Shown: positions 1 to 9,467, counted from the stretch's first letter. The stretch is 64,000 bases of DNA from Jejubacter calystegiae (GCF_005671395.1 NZ_CP040428.1:4154001-4218000); one strand, 5' to 3'. A program made the numbers and translations. Notes: generated by a model from the letters alone, not told the origin.

Positions 1-2288
1 CAGGCCAACAGGTGCACAAACCCCGGTCCGGCGGCGTGCTGAATCAACCAACCGCGCTGCTGGCACTGCGCCCTGATCCAGCCTTCCGGGTCGCCTTCTC
101 CAGCCAGATGATAATGATCGCAGCCCTCCACTGGTCGCCGCCACCACTGGATCTGGCTGTCAAAGGTCGGCGCTTCCCGGCACAGCAGCTCGCCCTGCCA
201 GCGCGGACGCCAGGGCTCCACCCTGACCGCCGTCTGCTTACTTTCCGGTTGCCCGGAGTGCGGACAGCAGGCGGCACTTACCAGGGCGTTCACCCGCCCC
301 TGACCGGCAAAGCTGTCGGTCCAGTGCATGGGCAGAAACAGCGAACCGGCGAGCTGCTCGTCACTCACCCGCACCCGGACGGCGATCCATCCCTGAGGGG
401 AGACGACTCGCGCCAGTCCCCCCTGCCTTAGCCCGTATCGCCGGGCATCAGCCGGGGCGATTGCCAGTTGCGGCTGTGGCGTATGGGCCATCAGCCGCGG
501 CACCGCACCGGTGCGGGTCATGGTGTGCCACTGATCGCGCAGTCGTCCGGTATTAAGCAACAGCGGATAGTGGCGCCCAACCACGGCTCGGGGCAACTGC
601 GGCTCAACCGCCACCAGCGCCGCCCGCCCATCTTTGCGCCAGCCTTCCCGTTCAATCAGCAACCGGTCCGTCCCCTGCGGATGCTGCGCCGTAACCGGCC
701 ACTGTACCGGTTTCAACTGGTCATACTGCTGCTGGCTCAACCCTGCCAGCGCGCTGATATCAAAGGCCCGCTGGCCCTGATTTTCAAAGCCGGAAAGCGC
801 TGCATGCTCGCAGAAAATCTGCTGCGGATGCTGCCAGGCGAAGGCGTCGCCATAGCCCAGCCGCCGGGCTATCTGTGCCACTATCCACCAGTCGGCTCTG
901 GCTTCCCCCGGCGCCGGTAAAAAGGGGCGCTGGCGGGAGATCCGGCGTTCCGAATTGGTCACCGTGCCGTTCTTTTCCCCCCACGCCAGCGCCGGGAAGC
1001 GTACGTGGGCATAGCGTGAAGTATCAGTCTGTGCCGCAACTTCCGAGACAATCACCAGCGGACAACAGGCCAGCGCCTGATTAACCCGCAGGCTGTCCGG
1101 CAGCGACACCGCCGGGTTGGTGCCCATAATCCACACCGCCTTAACCTCTCCCCGCGCAATGGCATCGAACAGCGCCACCGCATTCAGTCCAGGGGTCTGC
1201 GCAATGCGTTCGCTGCCCCAGAAACGCCGCAGGCGAGCGATATCTTCCGGCACAAAATCCATATGACAGGCCAACTGGCTGGCGAGCCCCCCCACTTCGC
1301 GGCCGCCCATGGCATTGGGCTGACCGGTCAGCGAAAAAGGCCCGCAGCCAGGGCGCCCGTAATGGCCGCTCGCCAGATGCAGATTAATAATGGCGTTGCT
1401 CTTGTCGCTACCGCTGGTGGACTGGTTAATACCCATGGTCCACAGCGTTATCATGCTATCGGCGGCGCACAACCAGTCGATAAGCTGACGTAGCTGCGCT
1501 TGCGGCAGTTGGCAGAAATCGGCGCAGGCGGCCAGATGCCAGGGCTCTGCCGCCGCCAGCGCCTGCTCCTGTCCGGCAAAGCGCACCGCCGCCAGCGGTT
1601 TGCGGCGCACCACCTCACGCAACAACCCATTAAACAGCGCCCCGTCGCTGCCCGGACGCAATGCCAGGTGCAGGTCGGCGCCATCGCAGGTGGCGGTGCG
1701 TCTGGGGTCAATGACCACAATTTTCATTTGCGGCCGCCGCCGTTTCGCCTCCAGCACACGCTGCCACAGCACCGGATGGGCCCAGGCGGCATTAGAGCCG
1801 GTTACCAGTAGCAGGTCAGTCTGCTCCAGATCCTGGTAGCAGCCGGGAACGGCATCGGCACCAAAGGCGCGCTTATAGCCCACCACCGCCGAAGACATGC
1901 AGAGCCGGGAATTGGTATCGATATTGGCGCTGCCGATAAATCCCTTCATCAGTTTATTGGCAACGTAATAGTCTTCGGTCAGCAGTTGCCCGGAGGCATA
2001 AAATGCCACCGCCCGTGGCCCGTACTGTTCGATAATCGCCTTCATCTGCCCGGCAGCATAGTCCAGCGCCTGCGACCATGTCTGACGCTGGCCGTTGACC
2101 TGCGGGTACAGCAGGCGCCCGCTTAGCCCCAGGGTTTCTCCCAGCGCCGCCCCTTTAACGCACAGGCGCCCGAAACTGGCCGGATGGTCGGGATCGCCGC
2201 GCAGGCGGAGCGTGCCTTTATCGTCACGCTCCGCCACCAGCCCGCAGCCCACGCCACAGTACGGACAGGTGGTTCGCACCGCGCTCAT
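1..2288 (-). CDS. nasA: Assimilatory nitrate reductase catalytic subunit NasA (3' end outside window)
   Basis: Cytoplasmic molybdopterin-dependent reduction of nitrate to nitrite for nitrogen assimilation. The frame runs off the left edge, so about 762 N-terminal residues are visible; the missing part should hold the C-terminal tail and, in the Klebsiella homologue, a further Fe-S domain. The N-terminus carries a 4Fe-4S motif of the molybdopterin oxidoreductase family (Cys8, Cys11, Cys15, Cys43), followed by the Mo-bis-MGD domains (MGTNPAVSLPDS, NTGRLRDQWHTMTRTG). There is no Tat signal, which fits an assimilatory, cytoplasmic enzyme. The ATG overlaps the stop of nasC/nasB by ATGA, so translation is probably coupled. 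It is the last visible gene of the nas operon. Family assignment is firm; the choice of NasA over another Mo-enzyme rests on the operon. Confidence 0.93.
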   Translation of the reverse strand, partial: MSAVRTTCPYCGVGCGLVAERDDKGTLRLRGDPDHPASFGRLCVKGAALGETLGLSGRLLYPQVNGQRQTWSQALDYAAGQMKAIIEQYGPRAVAFYASGQLLTEDYYVANKLMKGFIGSANIDTNSRLCMSSAVVGYKRAFGADAVPGCYQDLEQTDLLLVTGSNAAWAHPVLWQRVLEAKRRRPQMKIVVIDPRRTATCDGADLHLALRPGSDGALFNGLLREVVRRKPLAAVRFAGQEQALAAAEPWHLAACADFCQLPQAQLRQLIDWLCAADSMITLWTMGINQSTSGSDKSNAIINLHLASGHYGRPGCGPFSLTGQPNAMGGREVGGLASQLACHMDFVPEDIARLRRFWGSERIAQTPGLNAVALFDAIARGEVKAVWIMGTNPAVSLPDSLRVNQALACCPLVIVSEVAAQTDTSRYAHVRFPALAWGEKNGTVTNSERRISRQRPFLPAPGEARADWWIVAQIARRLGYGDAFAWQHPQQIFCEHAALSGFENQGQRAFDISALAGLSQQQYDQLKPVQWPVTAQHPQGTDRLLIEREGWRKDGRAALVAVEPQLPRAVVGRHYPLLLNTGRLRDQWHTMTRTGAVPRLMAHTPQPQLAIAPADARRYGLRQGGLARVVSPQGWIAVRVRVSDEQLAGSLFLPMHWTDSFAGQGRVNALVSAACCPHSGQPESKQTAVRVEPWRPRWQGELLCREAPTFDSQIQWWRRPVEGCDHYHLAGEGDPEGWIRAQCQQRGWLIQHAAGPGFVHLLA

Positions 2289-5200
2289 GACGCCCGGGCC
2301 CGCACGATTAACGCCTGGCTGGCGACCCATACCTGGCCCGCTTCCACCTTCACCGGCCAGGCACGCACCGCTGGTGCGCCATCTTCCAGATTACAGCCGT
2401 CGCGCAGCCGGATCTGCTGCTTATAGAGCGGCGAGATCACCATCGGTTCACCGTCGCGATCGCCAAGGATCCCACGGGAAAGTACCCCCGCGCCGTTGGC
2501 GGGCTCCAGGTTATCCAGAGCGAAGACCTGTTCGCCAAAGCGAAATAGCGCAATCTGCTGTTCGCCAAGCCGGGCGCCGATACCGGCATTTTCCGGGATC
2601 GACTCCAGTGCGCAAATGGCCTGCCAGGGTCGCGATGGCAGCCGTGCATCGGCCACCGTAATCTGCGCTGCCGGCTGGCGCTGACCGCGGAGCATCCGCG
2701 ATTGCAGCCGTTCATCCGGGGTATCATCGTTAACGAACGAGCGAAACAGCGCCAGCCGTTCGGGGCTGTTAAGAGTGGTCTGCCATTCGCACTGGTAGCT
2801 GGCGATGACATGCGCTATTTCGCGATCCAGCTCGTCGCCAATCCCCAGGCTATCTTCCAGAATCACCGCCCGCAGGTAGTCGATGCCCCCTTCCAGGTTG
2901 TCCATCCAGACGCTGGTGCGCTGTAACCGGTCGGCGGTACGGATGTAAAACATCAACAGACGGTCGATAGTGCGGATCAGACTCGCGGTATCGAGATCGC
3001 TGGCAAACAGATCGGCATGGCGTGGCTTCATACCGCCGTTGCCGCACACGTACAGGTTCCAGCCCTTGTCGGTGGCAATCACCCCCACATCTTTGCTCTG
3101 GGCTTCGGCGCACTCGCGGGTACAGCCGGAAACCGCCATCTTGATCTTATGGGGCGAGCGTAACCCTTTGTAGCGATGCTCCAGCTCGATAGCCAGCCCG
3201 GTAGAGTCCTGTACCCCGTAGCGACACCAACTGGATCCGACGCAGGATTTCACGGTGCGCAGCGACTTGCCGTAGGCGTGACCGGTTTCAAAGCCCGCCG
3301 CCAGCAGATCGCGCCAAATATCCGGTAGCTGCTCCAGTCGGGCGCCAAACAGATCGATACGCTGACCGCCGGTAATTTTACTGTACAGTCCATAGCGTTT
3401 TGCCACTTCACCAATGGCGATCAGACCATCCGGGGTGATTTCGCCCCCGGCCACCCTGGGCACCACCGAATAGCTGCCATCCTTCTGGATATTGGCGAAG
3501 TAGCGATCGTTGGTGTCCTGTAACGGCAGATGCGCTGGCTGTAGTAGATAGTCGTTCCAGCAAGAAGCCAGCACCGACGCCACCAGCGGCTTACAGATTT
3601 CACAACCGTGGCCGTGCCCATAGCGGCTAATCAACTGCTCAAAGGTGCGAATATGGTTAACCCGTACCAGGTGGTAGATCTCCTGACGTGACCAGGAGAA
3701 GTGTTCACAGATATCTTTTTTCACCTCCACGCCCCGGGCCGCCAACTGGCATTCCAGCACCTGTTTCGCCAGCCCCGCGCAGCCGCCGCAGCCGGTGGCC
3801 GCTTTGGTCGCACCCTTTAAGGCGGCCATGTCCTGAGCTCCGGCATCCACGGCGGCGCAAATATCCCCTTTGCTGACATTGTGGCAGGAGCAGATCTGCG
3901 CGCTTTCCGGCAGCGCAGCAACACCCACGCCCTTGCGGGCCCCCCCCTCTGCCAGCGGCAGAATCAGGCTTTCCGGCCGGGACGGCAGTGCCATATCATT
4001 AAGCATCATCTGTGTCAGGGTCGCGTAATCGCCGCTGTCCCCCACCAGCACGCCCCCCAACAGCCGGGAATTATCCGCCGAGGTGACGATCTTCTTGTAG
4101 ATTCCGCCCGGACCATCGCGCCACTGATAGCTCTGACTGCCCTCCGTGCGGCCATGGGCGTCGCCGAACGAAGCCACTTCAACCCCCAGCAGTTTCAGTT
4201 TAGTGCTCATATCGGCACCGTTAAATACCGCCGCTTCCCCAGCCAGGCCAGCAGCAGCCACCCGCGCCATCTGATATCCCGGCGCCACCAGCCCGAAGAT
4301 TTGCCCCTGCCACAGCGCGCACTCACCAATCGCCAGGATATCGGGATCGTCGGTGCGGCAGGCATCATCGATCGCCACACCGCCGCGATCCCCCAGCGTC
4401 AGACCGCAATCCCTGGCCAGTTCGTCCCGGGGGCGGATCCCGGCGGAAAACAGCAGCAGATCGGTCTCCAGTTGTTCACCGTCGGCAAAGTTCAACCACA
4501 ACCGCCCCTGCTCTTCATCGATTCGGGTGGTATTTTTAGAGGTATGTACGCTGACCCCCAGCGCGGTAATTTTGTCGCGTAACAGCCCGGCACCGACTTC
4601 ATCCAGTTGCACCGCCATCAGGCGCGGTGAGAACTCCACCACATGAGTTTCCAGCCCCAGTTGCCTGAGCGCATTAGCGGCTTCCAGTCCCAGCAGACCG
4701 CCGCCGATCACCACGCCGCGCCGGGCGCTGACGGCGCGTTCACGAATTGCCGCCAGATCGTCAAGGGTGCGGTAGACCAGACAGCCCGGCAGATTCTGCC
4801 CCGGAATCGGCGGCACAAAGGCCCGGGAGCCGGTGGCCAGTACCAGCTTGTCCCAGCGCACCTCATGGCCTTCTGCGTCCCGCACCACGCGACGCTCGCG
4901 ATCGATTCCGCTGATGGCGCAGCCGGTACGCAGTTCGATTCCATGGCGTTCAAAGAAACCCGCTTCAACCAGCGATAGCGATTCAGCGCTGCGCCCGGCA
5001 AAATATTCGGAAAGATGGACCCGGTCATAGGCGGCATGGCGTTCGTCACCAAAGACCACGATGTGATAGCGCAGATGCAGATCCAGTTGTACCGCCTGCT
5101 CAAGGAAATGATGGCCGACCATGCCGTGGCCCACGACCACCAGCGTCTGTTTGGTTGTTAGCTCTGTCATTGTTTCGCTTCCTGCCGCGTCATCACGCGG

Positions 5201-6364
5201 CGCTGTATGGTCGAATAACAGCGCGGTCCCCGCCGGGGTTCCGTGCTCCAGGTGTTCGCTCAGGCGCGCCGCCGGGCTGAGATCGCCATACAGCAGCGCG
5301 CCGCGCAGTCGTCCGTCACGCAGCAGCAGACGACGGTAGTGGTCGGTTCGGGGGTCGATGGCGGTCAGTAGCTGGTCGCCCGGCCGGGGTCGGGTGTCGC
5401 CCAGGCAGAACAGATGGATGCCGGTGACCTTAAGTCGGGTACCGGTTTCCCGGTAGCGGTAGCCCGTAAGCGACGTACCGGCCAGCCTGGCAGCCAGGAT
5501 CTCCGCCTGCTGCAGCGCCGGAGCCAACAGTCCCGGACAGCGGCCTTCTGTCTCGCAGCAGTCCCCCAGCGCGCTGACCTGCGGCTGAGAAGTCTGTAGC
5601 TGTGCGTCCACCAGGATGCCGGTAGCGCAGGCCACGCCTGCCCGGCGAGCCAGTTCTTGATTGGGACGAACCCCGGTAGCCATGACCACCAGCTCCGCCG
5701 ACAGGCGTTCGCCGTCAGTGAGCGTGACACCGTCACTATCAATCTGGCAGATACCACTACCGGTCACACAGCGGATCCCCCGTGCTTGCAAATCCCTCTC
5801 CAACAGCTCCCCGGCACAGGCATCCAGTTGCGCATCCATCAACCACGGCTGACGGTGCACCAGGGTGACCTCCCTTCCGCGCTGGCGCAGTGCGGCGGCG
5901 GCCTCCACGCCCAGTAACCCGCCCCCCAGTACCACCGCATCGCCAGATTGGGCCAGCATGGCCGCCACATCGGCCCGGGTACGGAAAGCGTGAACATGGG
6001 GTTGCTGGCTTCCGGGGATCGCCGGTATCTGCGGGCGGGCTCCGGTGGCAAACACCAGTTGGTCCCAGGCCAGGTGCCGATCCGCCACCGTAAGCGTCCG
6101 CGTCCTGAGGCAGACCGCCGTCACCGGCGTGCCACTCAACACCCGGATACTCCGCTCCCGATACCAGGCAGCATCATGCAGACACAGCGCTTCCTCATCG
6201 GTTTCTCCGGCAAGCAGCGGCGTGAGTTGGATGCGGTTATAGGCCAGTCCCGGCTCTTCGCCGATAAGCGTGATGGCATAGCGGCCAGGCGCCAGCTCCC
6301 ACAGTCGCTCCGCCAGCCGCAGCGCCGCCATGCCACTGCCGATAATCACCAGTCGTTGCGCCAT
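2285..6364 (-). CDS. nasB: Fused NasC-NasB: nitrate reductase electron-transfer subunit joined in frame to assimilatory nitrite reductase
   Basis: One open frame of 1359 codons spans what in Klebsiella are two proteins. Residues 1-398 are a NasC-like FAD/NAD(P)H oxidoreductase that would feed electrons to NasA. Residues 399-1359 are NasB, which reduces nitrite to ammonium: a second FAD/NAD domain, BFD-type 2Fe-2S motifs (CSCHN near residue 825), sirohaem/4Fe-4S ligands (SCVGSSWC near 1038, CTRECAEAQ near 1083), and a C-terminal Rieske-fold NirD-like domain (about 1246-1355) without Cys/His ligands. Met399 (ATG at 5170) has its own Shine-Dalgarno AGGAA about 8 bases upstream, so NasB may still start independently. 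A TGATGA lies just before it in another frame, so a small indel could have removed the NasC stop. Neighbours: nasD 9 bp upstream, nasA overlapping downstream. Confidence 0.9.
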   Translation of the reverse strand: MAQRLVIIGSGMAALRLAERLWELAPGRYAITLIGEEPGLAYNRIQLTPLLAGETDEEALCLHDAAWYRERSIRVLSGTPVTAVCLRTRTLTVADRHLAWDQLVFATGARPQIPAIPGSQQPHVHAFRTRADVAAMLAQSGDAVVLGGGLLGVEAAAALRQRGREVTLVHRQPWLMDAQLDACAGELLERDLQARGIRCVTGSGICQIDSDGVTLTDGERLSAELVVMATGVRPNQELARRAGVACATGILVDAQLQTSQPQVSALGDCCETEGRCPGLLAPALQQAEILAARLAGTSLTGYRYRETGTRLKVTGIHLFCLGDTRPRPGDQLLTAIDPRTDHYRRLLLRDGRLRGALLYGDLSPAARLSEHLEHGTPAGTALLFDHTAPRDDAAGSETMTELTTKQTLVVVGHGMVGHHFLEQAVQLDLHLRYHIVVFGDERHAAYDRVHLSEYFAGRSAESLSLVEAGFFERHGIELRTGCAISGIDRERRVVRDAEGHEVRWDKLVLATGSRAFVPPIPGQNLPGCLVYRTLDDLAAIRERAVSARRGVVIGGGLLGLEAANALRQLGLETHVVEFSPRLMAVQLDEVGAGLLRDKITALGVSVHTSKNTTRIDEEQGRLWLNFADGEQLETDLLLFSAGIRPRDELARDCGLTLGDRGGVAIDDACRTDDPDILAIGECALWQGQIFGLVAPGYQMARVAAAGLAGEAAVFNGADMSTKLKLLGVEVASFGDAHGRTEGSQSYQWRDGPGGIYKKIVTSADNSRLLGGVLVGDSGDYATLTQMMLNDMALPSRPESLILPLAEGGARKGVGVAALPESAQICSCHNVSKGDICAAVDAGAQDMAALKGATKAATGCGGCAGLAKQVLECQLAARGVEVKKDICEHFSWSRQEIYHLVRVNHIRTFEQLISRYGHGHGCEICKPLVASVLASCWNDYLLQPAHLPLQDTNDRYFANIQKDGSYSVVPRVAGGEITPDGLIAIGEVAKRYGLYSKITGGQRIDLFGARLEQLPDIWRDLLAAGFETGHAYGKSLRTVKSCVGSSWCRYGVQDSTGLAIELEHRYKGLRSPHKIKMAVSGCTRECAEAQSKDVGVIATDKGWNLYVCGNGGMKPRHADLFASDLDTASLIRTIDRLLMFYIRTADRLQRTSVWMDNLEGGIDYLRAVILEDSLGIGDELDREIAHVIASYQCEWQTTLNSPERLALFRSFVNDDTPDERLQSRMLRGQRQPAAQITVADARLPSRPWQAICALESIPENAGIGARLGEQQIALFRFGEQVFALDNLEPANGAGVLSRGILGDRDGEPMVISPLYKQQIRLRDGCNLEDGAPAVRAWPVKVEAGQVWVASQALIVRARAS

Positions 6365-6373
6365 TGCCGCTCC

Positions 6374-7162
6374 TCAGGCCACTTTCGGCTGCTTTTCATA
6401 CAGAAAGTGGAGAATATGCTGTCGCAACTGGTGGTAGCGGCTGTCATCCGCCAGTTGAACCCGGTTGCGCGGCCGCGGTAGATTCACGTCCACTACCTCG
6501 CCCACCGTTGCCGCCGGACCGTTAGTCATCATCAGCACCCGATCGGAGAGCAGTACCGCCTCGTCCACGTCGTGGGTAATCAGCACAATGGTGGTATTCA
6601 GGCTGTTCTGGATGCGCATCACCGCATCCTGAAGATGAGCCCGGGTCAGGGCATCCAGCGCACCGAAGGGTTCATCCATCAGCAGCACTTTGGGCTTCAT
6701 AGCCAGCGCCCGGGCAATGCCCACCCGCTGCTTCATGCCGCCGGAGATCTCCCCCGGGTGTTTATGCAGGGCATGGCCCATCTGCACCTGTTCCAGGTTA
6801 TGGGCTATCCACTCCGCCCGCTCGCGACGGTTCATGCTGCGCTTAAATACTTTGTCGACTGCCAGCGCCACGTTGTCGTAGCAACTGAGCCAGGGGAGCA
6901 GTGAGTGATTCTGGAACACCACCGCCCGTTCCGGGCCAGGACCAGCAATTTCGCGATTTTCACACAGCAGCCCCCCAGCGCTGGGGCGGTCGATACCGGC
7001 AATCAGATTAAGCAGCGTCGATTTGCCGCAGCCGGAATGGCCTATCAGACTCAGAGTCTCCCCTGGCGCGATATCGAAGCTGACGTTTTGCAGCGCCAGA
7101 AATTCGCCGCTGGCGGTGTTGAAACGCTGACTGACGTTCTGTACCTGGATAATCGGTTTCAT
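6374..7162 (-). CDS. nasD: Nitrate/nitrite ABC transporter ATP-binding protein NasD
   Basis: ATPase of the high-affinity nitrate/nitrite importer NasFED; it works on the cytoplasmic face of the inner membrane with the permease NasE. 262 residues. Walker A is GHSGCGKST (41-49), the ABC signature SGGMKQR lies at about 140-146, Walker B VLLMDEP at about 159-165, and the H-loop is in [15 protein letters not shown]. The sequence is of the nitrate/sulfonate/taurine subfamily (NrtD/SsuB/TauB-like); operon context selects nitrate. It lies 10 bp after nasE and 9 bp before nasC/nasB in one transcription unit. Confidence 0.93.
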   Translation of the reverse strand: MKPIIQVQNVSQRFNTASGEFLALQNVSFDIAPGETLSLIGHSGCGKSTLLNLIAGIDRPSAGGLLCENREIAGPGPERAVVFQNHSLLPWLSCYDNVALAVDKVFKRSMNRRERAEWIAHNLEQVQMGHALHKHPGEISGGMKQRVGIARALAMKPKVLLMDEPFGALDALTRAHLQDAVMRIQNSLNTTIVLITHDVDEAVLLSDRVLMMTNGPAATVGEVVDVNLPRPRNRVQLADDSRYHQLRQHILHFLYEKQPKVA

Positions 7163-7172
7163 AAGGCCCCCT

Positions 7173-8051
7173 TTATTCCGACCAGCTAAAGCGGCGCGCC
7201 AGCAGCATCAGTCCCTGCTCCAGCAGCAGCCCCACCACGCCGATAATGACGATAGCGACGATAATGTTTTCCATGTTGAGGTTGTTCCACTCGTTCCAGA
7301 TCCAGAAGCCGATGCCCAGCCCGCCGGTCAGCATTTCAGCGGCGACAATCACCAGCCAGGCAATGCCGATGGAAAGCCGCACGCCGGTCAGCACCGCGGG
7401 CAGTACCGCCGGAAACAGAATGCGGCGCATCACCGTCCATTCGGAAAGCTGCAACACCCGCGCCACGTTGAGGTAGTCCAGCGGAATGCGCCTGACTCCT
7501 TCGGCGGTGTTAATCACCATCGGCCAGATCGAGCAGATAAAAATGGTCCAACTGGAAGCCGGTTCTGCGCGCTGGAACAGCAGCAGGCCAATCGGCAGCC
7601 AGGCCAGCGGGCTGACCGGGCGCAGCAGCGCAATCAGCGGATTAAACATATGGGCCAGCAGGGTGAAGCGACCAATGGCGAACCCAAGGGGGATCCCCAC
7701 CAGCGCCGCCAGACCAAAACCCACCGCCACCCGGCTAAGCGAGGCCAGCACATTCCAGCCAATCCCCATGTCGTTAGGGCCATCGCGATAGAAAGGGTCG
7801 GCAAACAGGACCCGCGCCGAATCCAGGGTGCTGAGCGGCGTGGGAAAGCCGCGACTGTTGATGGCCGCCAGTTGCCAGACCACCAGCAGAATGCCTAACC
7901 CCAGTAGCGCGGGAATCAACCGTTGCAGCAGCCGGTTGCCGCGCCGCCGCCAGTCCGGCGTCGCTTTTCGTACCGCCAGCGGCGGCAGCACGATCACTTC
8001 TCCTTCCCGCGTCGGAGCGGGGTTTTCTACGGTTTGATGCAGCGTTTTCAT
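7173..8051 (-). CDS. nasE: Nitrate/nitrite ABC transporter permease NasE
   Basis: Inner-membrane permease of the NasFED nitrate importer, 292 residues from the ATG at 8051, which has a strong Shine-Dalgarno (AAGGGGG). A 25-codon upstream extension in the same frame overlaps the end of nasF and is not needed. Residues 1-40 are polar; several hydrophobic segments follow (for example LIPALLGLGILLVVWQLA and IIVAIVIIGVVGLLLEQGL). The binding-protein-dependent permease loop is present around VARVLQLSEWTVMRRILFPAVLPAVLTG, the EAA-type motif that docks onto the ATPase. It starts about 10 bp after nasF and ends 10 bp before nasD. Confidence 0.92.
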   Translation of the reverse strand: MKTLHQTVENPAPTREGEVIVLPPLAVRKATPDWRRRGNRLLQRLIPALLGLGILLVVWQLAAINSRGFPTPLSTLDSARVLFADPFYRDGPNDMGIGWNVLASLSRVAVGFGLAALVGIPLGFAIGRFTLLAHMFNPLIALLRPVSPLAWLPIGLLLFQRAEPASSWTIFICSIWPMVINTAEGVRRIPLDYLNVARVLQLSEWTVMRRILFPAVLPAVLTGVRLSIGIAWLVIVAAEMLTGGLGIGFWIWNEWNNLNMENIIVAIVIIGVVGLLLEQGLMLLARRFSWSE

Positions 8052-8061
8052 TACTTCCCCC

Positions 8062-9312
8062 TTAGCGTTTAATGGCAAAGCTGGCGGCATAGCGGGCGGG
8101 ATCGCGCCCGTCCCACAAGGTGCCATCCATCAGGCGGCTGGTACGCAGCGTTTCGCCCGGTGGCGTAATACCGCCAACGGCGCTGGCAGCCTCGCGCCAG
8201 ACATCATTACGGTTAATGCGTGCCGCCAGCGCCTGGTAGTCGGGCTCGTGTTTCAGCAGACCCCAGCGCCGGAACTGAGTCAGAAACCAGATGCCGTCGG
8301 AATGCCAGGGCCAGCTCACTTCGCCATCGCCGAAATAGCGCATGCCGTGCCGGTCCTGCCAGCGATTGCCCAGACCATCTTCGTAGTCGCCGAGCATACG
8401 CGGCGCCAGGTACTGCTCTTTGGTGTTGAGCCAGGCCCTGCGGGCCAGCACTTTTGCGGTTTCGCGCCGGTTTTCCGGGCTGGCGTCCAGCCAGCGGGCG
8501 GCATCCAGCACCGCGGCCGTCAGGGCCCGGGCGCTGTTAGGATTCTGTTCCACCCAGTCCCGGCGGGTGCCAAGGATCTTCTCCGGGTGATCGGGCCAGA
8601 TCTGCTGAGAAGTGGTGGCGGTATAGCCGATGCGATCGTTGATGGCGCGGGCATTCCAGGGTTCGCCCACGCAGAAGCCCACCATGTTGCCAATCATCAT
8701 GTTCATCACCATCTGCGGCGGCGGAACCACCACGGTGCGCACATCGTTGAACGGGTGAATATCGTTGGCCGCCAGCCAGTAATAAAGCCACATAGCATGG
8801 GTGCCGGTCGGAAACGTGTGGGCGAAGGTATAGGTTCCCGGTGCCGACCCGGCCACCCGTTTCTTCAGCCCGGCGCCATCGACGATCCCTTTCTCCCGCA
8901 GGTCGGCAGAGAGCGAGATAGCCTGACCGTTATTGTTCAGGGTCATCAGATTCGCCATTCGCTGTGGCTTACCGGCAATGCCCAGCTCCAGGCCGTAAAT
9001 TAGTCCGTAAAGAACGTGGGCGGCATCCAGTTCGCCGGAGACCAGTTTGTCGCGTACCGAGGCCCAACTGGCCTCTTTAACCGGCTCGATCCGAATCCCA
9101 TACTTCTTATCGAACCCTTTAAGCGCCGCCATCACCACCGGCGCACAGTCGGTCAGCGGAATAAAACCTACCCGGATGGTGGTCTGCTCCGGTTTATCCG
9201 ATCCCGCCGCCCAGGCAGCGTTCATCAGGCCGGGCAGCAGCAGCGATCCACCGAGTGCCGCCCCGGTCTGAATCAGCCGGCGACGCGAAAGGGTAAACGA
9301 GTTTTTAGGCAT
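8062..9312 (-). CDS. nasF: Nitrate/nitrite ABC transporter periplasmic substrate-binding protein NasF, Tat-type signal
   Basis: Periplasmic nitrate/nitrite-binding protein that delivers substrate to NasE/NasD. 416 residues from ATG 9312, with Shine-Dalgarno AGGAG six bases upstream; an 8-codon longer frame exists but has no better ribosome site. The N-terminus SRRRLIQTGAALGGSLLLPGL is a twin-arginine signal ending near AWA, so export is probably by Tat. The body is NrtA/SsuA-like (TIRVGFIPLTDCAPVVMAALKGF, GELDAAHVLYGLIYGLELGI). First gene of the nas operon; a sigma-54 promoter and an attenuator lie in its 5' leader, so it is likely controlled by NtrC and by NasR. Confidence 0.93.
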   Translation of the reverse strand: MPKNSFTLSRRRLIQTGAALGGSLLLPGLMNAAWAAGSDKPEQTTIRVGFIPLTDCAPVVMAALKGFDKKYGIRIEPVKEASWASVRDKLVSGELDAAHVLYGLIYGLELGIAGKPQRMANLMTLNNNGQAISLSADLREKGIVDGAGLKKRVAGSAPGTYTFAHTFPTGTHAMWLYYWLAANDIHPFNDVRTVVVPPPQMVMNMMIGNMVGFCVGEPWNARAINDRIGYTATTSQQIWPDHPEKILGTRRDWVEQNPNSARALTAAVLDAARWLDASPENRRETAKVLARRAWLNTKEQYLAPRMLGDYEDGLGNRWQDRHGMRYFGDGEVSWPWHSDGIWFLTQFRRWGLLKHEPDYQALAARINRNDVWREAASAVGGITPPGETLRTSRLMDGTLWDGRDPARYAASFAIKR

Positions 9313-9334
9313 GGCGACTCCTGGTAAAAAAGAC

Positions 9335-9376
9335 AAAAAAAAGCGCCCCGCGCTGCCTGATGGCAGCGCCGGACGC
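9335..9376 (-). terminator. Intrinsic terminator (attenuator) in the nasF leader
   Basis: On the minus strand an arm GCGTCCGGCGCTGCC, loop ATCA and arm GGCAGCGCGGGGCGC form a stem of about 14 bp with one G-G mismatch, followed by eight T (9342-9335). It ends about 22 bp before the nasF ATG, between promoter and gene, so it must be read through for expression. This is the position of the NasR-controlled terminator known in Klebsiella oxytoca nasF. Confidence 0.92.
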
Positions 9377-9392
9377 CTTTATCCGCTGACTC

Positions 9393-9439
9393 TGACACCG
9401 CCGTTGGCGCCAGGGCTCAGTCAATTTTTCTGTAAACTG
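9393..9439 (-). promoter_or_regulatory. Two hexaloop hairpins: probable ANTAR (NasR) target in nasF leader RNA
   Basis: Read on the minus strand. Hairpin P1 (9439-9422) has arms CAGTTT and AAATTG around the six-base loop ACAGAA. Hairpin P2 (9412-9393) has arms TGGCGCC and GGTGTCA, with two G-U pairs, around loop AACGGC. Both loops have A at position 1 and G at position 4, the hallmark of ANTAR-binding RNA motifs, and are joined by a 9-nt linker. P1 begins within a few bases of the predicted transcription start and P2 lies just before the terminator. Nitrate-bound NasR should bind here to prevent termination. The structure was folded by eye. Confidence 0.85.
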
Positions 9440-9451
9440 TCACCACCGTTT

Positions 9452-9467
9452 TGCAAACCCCGTGCCA
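9452..9467 (-). promoter_or_regulatory. Sigma-54 promoter of the nas operon
   Basis: The minus strand reads TGGCACGGGGTTTGCA, a full match to the sigma-54 consensus TGGCAC-N5-TTGCA, with GG near -24 and GC near -12. The predicted start is about 9442, directly before the ANTAR hairpins. Two weak NtrC-like sequences lie upstream (about 9540-9556 and 9506-9521), as expected for an NtrC-activated promoter, but they match the consensus poorly. Confidence 0.88.

Noticed and set aside
8248-9003. 251-codon plus-strand frame opposite nasF
   Set aside because: Shadow of the real nasF frame; His/Val-rich with no recognised domain.
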